A stretch of 64,000 nt of DNA from Bradyrhizobium sp. 186 (lineage in GTDB: Bacteria > Pseudomonadota > Alphaproteobacteria > Rhizobiales > Xanthobacteraceae). The translations under genes were made by a program, and so were the position numbers. A model generated the notes under the pieces. It worked only from the letters and a program-made list of their open reading frames with translations. It searched no databases and was not told the origin of the DNA. Where the stretch lies: contig NZ_CP082164.1 in the NCBI RefSeq assembly GCF_023101685.1, forward strand, positions 7,130,001-7,194,000. The letters run 5' to 3'. Positions 62,290 through 64,000 of this stretch are shown here, in pieces (position 1 is the stretch's first letter; each line of letters begins with the position of its first letter).

Positions 62290-63813
62290 TTACGAACCCT
62301 TCCGCTCCATGTCGAGCTCGGCCCTGAGACTATCGAGATCGCGATAAATTGAGGCGACCGCGAGCACGCGTCCGCCCTTGCGGTACTTCAGCATGCAATC
62401 CCTTCCAGAGATGCTGCCATCGATCGCGATGTCATCAAAGCTCTCGGCATGGCCGACATAGTTGATCGGCACGTCGTAATGCTGGCTCCAGAAGAACGGC
62501 ACGGCGTCGAAGCGTTCGCGCCGGTCCAGCATGTTGCGCGCCGCGGTCTGGCCCTGGCGCTCGGCCAGCACCCAGTGCTCGACGCGGATGTTTTGGCCGG
62601 AATGCGGATCGGGCCAGCGCGCGATGTCGCCGGCCGCGAAAATGCCGGAGGCGCTGGTTTCGAGACGTTCATTCACACTCACGCCGCGATCGATCGCAAG
62701 CCCTGCCTGCTCGGCGAGCGCAAGGCGAGGCCTCACGCCGATACCGACCACGACGAGATCGGCCTCGATGACGCCTCCGCTCTTCAGCGTCGCGCGCATT
62801 CCATCGAGCTTCTCCACGGTGTCCTTAAGGTGGAAGTTGACGCCGTTGTCTTCATGCAGCGCGCGAACGAAATCGCCCATCTCGGGTCCGAGCACGCGTT
62901 GCATCGGCCGCTCATCCGGGGCGACCACGTGCACTTCAAGCTTGCGTGCTCGCAGGGAGGCCGCGACTTCGAGGCCGATGAAGCTGGCACCAATCACCAG
63001 CGCGCGCTTCGCACTGCCCGCCGCCTTGATGATGGCACGGCTGTCGGCGACGGATCGCAAGGTGTGGACATGGGGCTGGTCGGCGCCGGGGATCTGCAAT
63101 TTGACCGGCTCGGCGCCGGTCGCAAGCAGCAGCCGGTCGAACGGCAGCTTGTCACCATTACCCAACGTCACGCTGCGCGCCTTGGGATCAATCGCGGAAA
63201 CATTCGTGTTGAGCCTGAGGTCGATGCCCGCGTCCGGATAGTAGTCCTCCGGCCGCAACGGCAGCCAGTCCTCCGGCGCGTTGCCGGCGAGATAGTCCTT
63301 GGACAGGTTCGGCCGGTCGACCGGCATCGCGCCGTCATTGCTGAGCATGGTGATGGCACCGGCAAATCCCTCGCGCCGGAGCGTCTCGGCCGCCGCGAAT
63401 CCGGCCGCGCCGCCGCCGACGATGACGAATTTTTCGGGTATCGGCGCGATGCGGTGGGGCGCCGAAGGCTTCGGCGCCTCACGCTTGCGCTGAACCAAAA
63501 TCCTGTCCCGATCCCGCGTCACTTCCCAGACTGCCAACGCATTCAGCGCCGGCGGCCGCGTGGCCTCGCCGGTGCGCAAGGAGAAGCAGGCGTGATGCCA
63601 GGGGCAGCGGATAGTGTCGTCGACCACCAGCCCTTCGGCGAGTGGCCCGTGGTAGTGGCTGCAAGCGGGCTCGATCGCAAAAACCTCATTGCCCGCCTGC
63701 ACCAGCAGGACATCCTCCTCACCGACATGGCCGAGCAGCTTGCCGTCCTTGAGATCGGCGAGCGAGACGCCCTTGGTCAGGTCGGGTCCACCAGGCTTGC
63801 TCTCCTCGCTCAT
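62290..63813 (-). CDS. Rieske-FAD oxidoreductase (AIF-like ferredoxin reductase)
   Basis: A 507-residue two-domain protein. Residues 10-105 form a Rieske [2Fe-2S] domain with ligands Cys51-His53 (ACSHYHGP) and Cys70-His73 (CPWHHACF). From about residue 125 comes a pyridine-nucleotide-disulfide reductase fold: FAD site VIVGGGAAGFAAAETLRREG, NAD site ALVIGASFIGLEVAASL, and GIFAAGDIARWPDP. This matches apoptosis-inducing-factor-like reductases; the electron acceptor is unknown. ATG 63813 is chosen for GAGGGAG placed 6 bases upstream. The next gene on the same strand is an alpha/beta hydrolase 85 bases upstream. Confidence 0.9.
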   Translation of the reverse strand: MSEESKPGGPDLTKGVSLADLKDGKLLGHVGEEDVLLVQAGNEVFAIEPACSHYHGPLAEGLVVDDTIRCPWHHACFSLRTGEATRPPALNALAVWEVTRDRDRILVQRKREAPKPSAPHRIAPIPEKFVIVGGGAAGFAAAETLRREGFAGAITMLSNDGAMPVDRPNLSKDYLAGNAPEDWLPLRPEDYYPDAGIDLRLNTNVSAIDPKARSVTLGNGDKLPFDRLLLATGAEPVKLQIPGADQPHVHTLRSVADSRAIIKAAGSAKRALVIGASFIGLEVAASLRARKLEVHVVAPDERPMQRVLGPEMGDFVRALHEDNGVNFHLKDTVEKLDGMRATLKSGGVIEADLVVVGIGVRPRLALAEQAGLAIDRGVSVNERLETSASGIFAAGDIARWPDPHSGQNIRVEHWVLAERQGQTAARNMLDRRERFDAVPFFWSQHYDVPINYVGHAESFDDIAIDGSISGRDCMLKYRKGGRVLAVASIYRDLDSLRAELDMERKGS

Positions 63814-63898
63814 GGTCATCTCCCTCACGGCTGACGCTCAACTCGGGATTTGGACGGCGCCGCCTGCGAAAGGTTCCTCGCGACGCCAAAAAATCGGG

Positions 63899-64000
63899 TC
63901 ACCCCGCCGCCTGGCGCACATCAAGCACCGCCTGCGCCCATTCGGCGGGCCGTTCCTGCGGCAGATTGTGGCCAGCCCCAGTGAACACGCGCCGCTCGAA
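63899..64000 (-). CDS. alpha/beta hydrolase, C-terminal fragment at window edge
   Basis: The last 33 codons of a minus-strand gene that runs off the window. The visible peptide includes FTGAGHNLPQERPAEWAQAV before a TGA stop at 63901-63899. GAGHNLPQERP followed by a final helix is the catalytic-His end of many alpha/beta hydrolases (haloalkane dehalogenase/epoxide hydrolase-like). It is upstream of the Rieske-FAD reductase gene on the same strand and may be in one transcript with it. Confidence 0.72.
   Translation of the reverse strand, partial: FERRVFTGAGHNLPQERPAEWAQAVLDVRQAAG

Noticed and set aside
1..64000. CRISPR arrays, tRNA or rRNA genes
   Set aside because: No regularly spaced direct repeats and no cloverleaf or rRNA-like sequence was recognised on either strand; a tRNA search program would be the decisive test.

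Overview
The window is high-GC, gene-dense alphaproteobacterial chromosome. Its gene content (a full hopanoid locus including hpnP and hpnO, imuA-imuB-dnaE2, a GTTC-N7-GTTC LexA box, and structured intergenic repeats of the kind scattered through these genomes) points to Bradyrhizobium or a very close relative such as Rhodopseudomonas. Genus assignment rests on recognition of gene order and protein families, not on a database search. No rRNA, tRNA or CRISPR array was seen.

Layout. 1-2.6 kb: the end of an alpha/beta hydrolase gene followed by three overlapping or nearly abutting genes for membrane or unknown proteins. 2.6-6.2 kb: a divergent pair of exported enzymes (FAD oxidase and amidohydrolase), then a LysE-type exporter. 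6.2-10.6 kb: a heavy-metal RND pump and its adaptor without an outer-membrane channel. 10.7-12.5 kb: a class III CoA-transferase and a small membrane protein. 12.6-20 kb: an SOS mutagenesis cassette, imuA-imuB-dnaE2, divergent from a udgX-type uracil-DNA glycosylase with one LexA box in the shared intergenic region; dnaE2 carries an in-frame insertion of palindromic repeat DNA. 20-25 kb: Pit phosphate transporter, M20 amidohydrolase, GMC oxidoreductase. 25-27.7 kb: metallophosphoesterase, amicyanin-like cupredoxin, ECF sigma factor and zinc-type anti-sigma factor in one direction. 27.7-28.4 kb: a HigBA toxin-antitoxin pair with two palindromic operators.

28.4-49.6 kb is dominated by hopanoid metabolism. 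The minus-strand operon hpnC-hpnD-hpnE-shc-hpnG makes squalene from farnesyl diphosphate, cyclises it and processes the side chain. The plus-strand pair ispH-hpnH supplies isoprenoid precursor and adds adenosine to hopene. hpnO makes the amino-hopanoid, hpnN moves hopanoids to the outer membrane, and hpnP methylates C-2. hpnP lies between the two ethanolamine ammonia-lyase genes (eutB, hpnP, eutC), so three cobalamin-linked proteins are adjacent. A second MMPL-type transporter sits between eutC and the hpnC operon.

49.9-64 kb: a chemoreceptor; a polytopic membrane-protein gene split by an intact IS701-like element with a perfect CTAG target duplication; an acyl-CoA dehydrogenase with a substrate-binding protein; an HdeD-like membrane protein; two linked sensor kinases (one hybrid with a 7TM-type sensor); a Rieske/FAD reductase; and the end of another alpha/beta hydrolase gene running off the window.
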